The notes under the pieces were generated by a model. The model made no database searches and was not told where the DNA came from. It saw only the letters and a list, made by a program, of their open reading frames with translations. This document shows, piece by piece, positions 22,903 through 25,736 of a DNA stretch of 25,736 nucleotides (within the stretch, counting starts at the first letter, position 1; the number at the start of each line of letters is the position of its first letter). A program made the translations under genes and the position numbers. The stretch is taken from the IMG/VR virus record IMGVR_UViG_3300049915_000235, positions 1 through 25,736 of that record. The stretch is one strand, 5' to 3'. The DNA is from a virus.

Positions 22903-25736
22903 TTATTTTTTACTTGGATTTGGTAATACGCCACCTAATCTCTGTTGATCTGTTAATATTTTAATAACTGACTCTTCAATTTGTTTTGCGATGTCATTGG
23001 CTTTTTGATTAACGCTAGAATTAACGCCGTTAGCACTTCCCATATCGCTTGATCCTCCGCCTTCATAAGAAGATTGCGAGCCGCCTTTTGAGTCTACAGT
23101 TACATTGATGCTTATATCTCCTACGCCTCCGCCTGATCCTCCGCTAGAGGTTGAAAAGCCTCCGCCTCCTCCAGAAGGTTGAGATTGTAAAGCTAATAAT
23201 ATTTGAGAAAGTAAATCATTTTGTATACTGGTTTGATCTACAAAATTAGAATTATTTGAAACATTGGATACATTAGATGAACTACGTACAGAATTAGAAT
23301 TAGAGCTTGAAGAATTATTTATTTCAGTAGATTGAGATGTTTGACTTTTATCTATTACATTTTGTACGCTATTTGATATCTCTTGAGAAATAGTGGTATT
23401 TTGATTTTTAATTTCTTCTAAAATAGATTGTAATATAGTGGATTGATCTGTGCCTGTTTCGCCTGCTTCTCCAGTTGTTATATTGTTTGTTGTTTTTGAT
23501 TCTATCGTTTCTTTTAACGTTTGAGTTTCGCTGCGTGTTGATTCTGCGGTTTCTCCTTGTATTATTAATGTATCTAAGATTTGCTGTAAAAGTTCAGACT
23601 GAGAATCCATGTTACTGCCTGCGGGCATTGATACATTTTTGCCCACAACTCCACCTCTATTTAAACGTTGAGCATTGATACTATTAAAGAAAGACAAGCC
23701 GTGTTTTTTGACAGCATCTTTATTTATTACAAATTCTCCGCCTGTTAGTAAAGCAGGAACTCTTTCTCCAGACTCTCCGCTTTGTTTTGTTATTTTACCG
23801 CCGACTGCCCTTCTCAACGCTCTTTGTTGTTGGTAGTTTACGGTTCCAGTTGATCCCGCTGTTGTTGCAGTTGACATTGGGGCGTTAGGAGCAACCGCAT
23901 TACCTAACATGGCTGTGCCTCCAGCGTTAGTCCAGCTTGTATTTTGCATCCCTAGCATACTACCTACTGTATTACTTCCTCCAATGGATTGGCCAATATT
24001 AGAGGGTTGAGCTCCTCCAAAGAAACCAGTTCTTTGACCAACTGCCCCATATGAATTAACTGAAAAACCTGAGCCCGCAAATGCTGCATTAGCTGCATTA
24101 CCACTTCTTGAGAAAAAGTTTTTTGTGAAACTGGTAGAACCTCTAGTGTTACCTGCTCCAGAACCTCCAGTCATTGCAATGTACGCACCAGGATTACTGA
24201 CACCATTCATCGCAAACCTAGAATTAGCCTTAGCCATATCGAAAGATCCGCTTTTCATATAATAATCACCTTTTGAAAATCCTAGATTTGAGGCGGCTTG
24301 GGAAGAATAACTTTGCACTACGTCTGGAGGAATTCCAGAAATATCTGCGCCAGCACCTTGAGCTTGGGCTGCTAAATTAGTTGCTTCGGTTTTTATTGCT
24401 GCAGTATTTGACGCTTTCGATAATTGCGTACTTTGAACTGCACTCTGTAATTGTTGCATTCCAAAACTAATTGCTGCTCCTATTAAAGCCTGTTTGATGG
24501 CATTTTTAATTGCTTTCTTGCGTTGCTCTCTATATTTTCTTAACGCTTCAACATTTCTATCATAGGCGCCTACAGCATCTAAAGCTTGCTGTTTTGCAGT
24601 CATTACTTCATCCGCAACAGGTCCGCTAATTAAGCCTAACCCCGATAGCTTAGCGCTCTCGTCTTCTAACTGAATATTAACGCCCCCTCCTGAGCTGGAA
24701 GGCATTGCTTGGCCATAATCATCTACTGCTCCTGTTGATTGAATTACATCTCTTTCTCCAGAAGTTCCAGCTTGAGTTGCGAAACTCATAAGATTGTCTC
24801 TACCTGTAATTGCTCCCGCTTCCATCGTACCCGCCTGACCAAATGAAGAAATTAAAAACCCACCTTCTCCTGTTTGCTCTTCTAATTCTCGATTTGGATC
24901 TGCGGGCCCAACCATGCCTCCTTGATTTCTTTGCTTAACTGTGCCTGAGTTAATGGATGTCAAAAAATCTTTTCCATATTTATTCACTGCAGATTTGCGA
25001 ATTACATATTCCCCGCTGTTTAACATCGCAGGAACGTCATCTTTTGTTCCACTGCCTCCGTAAACTTCTCCTCCATCACTTCTTCTAACTACTCCACCTT
25101 TTGAGAAAGGGGTGAATCCTCCTGTCATTGATCCGATTCCCGTATTAAGCAAGCCTAAGATTTGGTTTGAAAGTTTTTGTTGAATAGCTTGATTCAGCGT
25201 ATCAAGAAAACCCAGAGCAACATCTTGGAGGGCGTCATCCCATGATTTAATTCCTGCGCCAGCTTCGGTTAAAGCTTTAGCCATGTTGCCCGAGAATGTT
25301 CTAGGCAAGTCTTCGCCTAGGGTTCTGTAAAATTCTAACTCGCTATTCCGAACGGTATTTGAGTTGCTGGCTACACCTGCAAGAAAGACATCTCTATTAC
25401 TCATTGGACCCATTCCTTGTTGAGCCATTCCTTCCCTCATTGCCATTTGTTGAGCGGGGCTTGAAACATTATATTTACGCTGTAAGTCTAAAGAGGCTCG
25501 TGCCGCACCCGATATATCGCCAGATTCTTTGAGTTTCCTAATTGAATAAGAAGCTTTCTCTGTTTCGTCTGCCATTTTTCTAAGAGGGTCAAACTGAGCC
25601 TTAATTTGTTCTGAATGAGCAGCAAGGTCCTTGGCGTCTTCATCAAAACCAGCAGAAGTTTTTCTTACATTATTATCTAATTGAGCAAAACTATTTAATA
25701 TAGTATTTGAGGCTTCGCTAATTTTAGAGAAAGAAC
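22903..25736 (-). CDS. Tail tape measure protein, C-terminal part (open at right edge)
   Basis: The frame is open to the right edge, so the gene continues beyond the window and the ATG at 25575 is not the true start. About 943 residues are visible. Typical tape measure features are present. The first is a helical segment with SWDDALQDVALGFLDTLNQA, as in lambda-type C-termini. Next are two copies of a small motif, VPAMLNSGEYVIRKSAVNKYG (near 25035) and VPALLTGGEFVINKDAVKKHG (near 23750), each before a SIN-type segment. There follow Gly/Ser/Asn/Gln-rich spacers, a coiled-coil stretch with several QNTTIS-like repeats, and a final QQRLGGVLPNP. The protein spans the tail tube, sets its length, and can help DNA enter the cell. 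Transcription is leftward into the FN3 gene after 21 nt. Confidence 0.9.
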   Translation of the reverse strand, partial: SFSKISEASNTILNSFAQLDNNVRKTSAGFDEDAKDLAAHSEQIKAQFDPLRKMADETEKASYSIRKLKESGDISGAARASLDLQRKYNVSSPAQQMAMREGMAQQGMGPMSNRDVFLAGVASNSNTVRNSELEFYRTLGEDLPRTFSGNMAKALTEAGAGIKSWDDALQDVALGFLDTLNQAIQQKLSNQILGLLNTGIGSMTGGFTPFSKGGVVRRSDGGEVYGGSGTKDDVPAMLNSGEYVIRKSAVNKYGKDFLTSINSGTVKQRNQGGMVGPADPNRELEEQTGEGGFLISSFGQAGTMEAGAITGRDNLMSFATQAGTSGERDVIQSTGAVDDYGQAMPSSSGGGVNIQLEDESAKLSGLGLISGPVADEVMTAKQQALDAVGAYDRNVEALRKYREQRKKAIKNAIKQALIGAAISFGMQQLQSAVQSTQLSKASNTAAIKTEATNLAAQAQGAGADISGIPPDVVQSYSSQAASNLGFSKGDYYMKSGSFDMAKANSRFAMNGVSNPGAYIAMTGGSGAGNTRGSTSFTKNFFSRSGNAANAAFAGSGFSVNSYGAVGQRTGFFGGAQPSNIGQSIGGSNTVGSMLGMQNTSWTNAGGTAMLGNAVAPNAPMSTATTAGSTGTVNYQQQRALRRAVGGKITKQSGESGERVPALLTGGEFVINKDAVKKHGLSFFNSINAQRLNRGGVVGKNVSMPAGSNMDSQSELLQQILDTLIIQGETAESTRSETQTLKETIESKTTNNITTGEAGETGTDQSTILQSILEEIKNQNTTISQEISNSVQNVIDKSQTSQSTEINNSSSSNSNSVRSSSNVSNVSNNSNFVDQTSIQNDLLSQILLALQSQPSGGGGGFSTSSGGSGGGVGDISINVTVDSKGGSQSSYEGGGSSDMGSANGVNSSVNQKANDIAKQIEESVIKILTDQQRLGGVLPNPSKK

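Noticed and set aside
25575-25575. ATG at 25575 as the start of the tape measure gene
   Set aside because: The same frame is open for 53 further codons to the window edge with consistent helical, tape-measure-like coding.
1-25736. tRNA genes or a lysis or integrase module
   Set aside because: I saw no cloverleaf, holin, endolysin or integrase pattern in this window. They may lie outside.

Overview
The window is a gene-dense, AT-rich segment of a tailed double-stranded DNA bacteriophage (class Caudoviricetes), or a prophage-like copy of one. It carries the packaging, head, neck and tail genes. Most junctions overlap by 4 bp or are separated by less than 30 bp, and there is no gene-free stretch above about 115 bp. 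Tandem lambda gpM-like domains and a long tape measure protein are compatible with a long-tailed phage. No tail sheath gene is visible, so siphovirus morphology is a guess. The host is not identifiable. One perfect sigma70-type promoter and several good Shine-Dalgarno sites show only that the host uses ordinary bacterial signals. The 2OG-Fe(II) oxygenase is a kind of gene common in environmental, including marine, phages.

Left part, plus strand (1-9909). The end of a truncated ORF is followed by a 2OG-Fe(II) oxygenase and a C2H2/ERCC4-type nuclease, then the large terminase (start best placed at 1594). Next come the portal, a combined prohead protease and scaffold-like protein (start probably 5503), a putative decoration protein and the major capsid protein. 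A strong intrinsic terminator and a consensus promoter separate the capsid gene from two small probable neck or connector genes.

Middle (9924-12358). A tail protein with two copies of a lambda gpM-like domain ends the plus-strand block. It meets the minus-strand block head-on, with stop codons overlapping by 2 bp.

Right part, minus strand (11387-25736, read right to left). A tape measure protein open at the right edge is followed by a 2004-residue protein with a tail-tube-like N-terminal region and about 17 fibronectin type III domains. Then comes a cassette of fibre and adhesin genes: two with S74 self-cleaving chaperone domains, one with a T-even gp38-like polyglycine domain, and several sharing short N-terminal modules. 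The block ends with a 323-residue protein that shares its core with the N-terminus of the 2004-residue protein.

The most unusual signal is a box, GTGTAAT, found 7-11 nt before six gene starts on both strands. These starts have little or no Shine-Dalgarno sequence, and in four cases the spacing is exactly 7 nt. It may be a phage late promoter giving near-leaderless mRNAs or a non-standard translation signal. Other points of interest are the probable common origin of the two tube-like proteins, the alternating cysteine pattern in the fibronectin domains, the protease-scaffold fusion, and the nuclease and oxygenase placed directly before the terminase.
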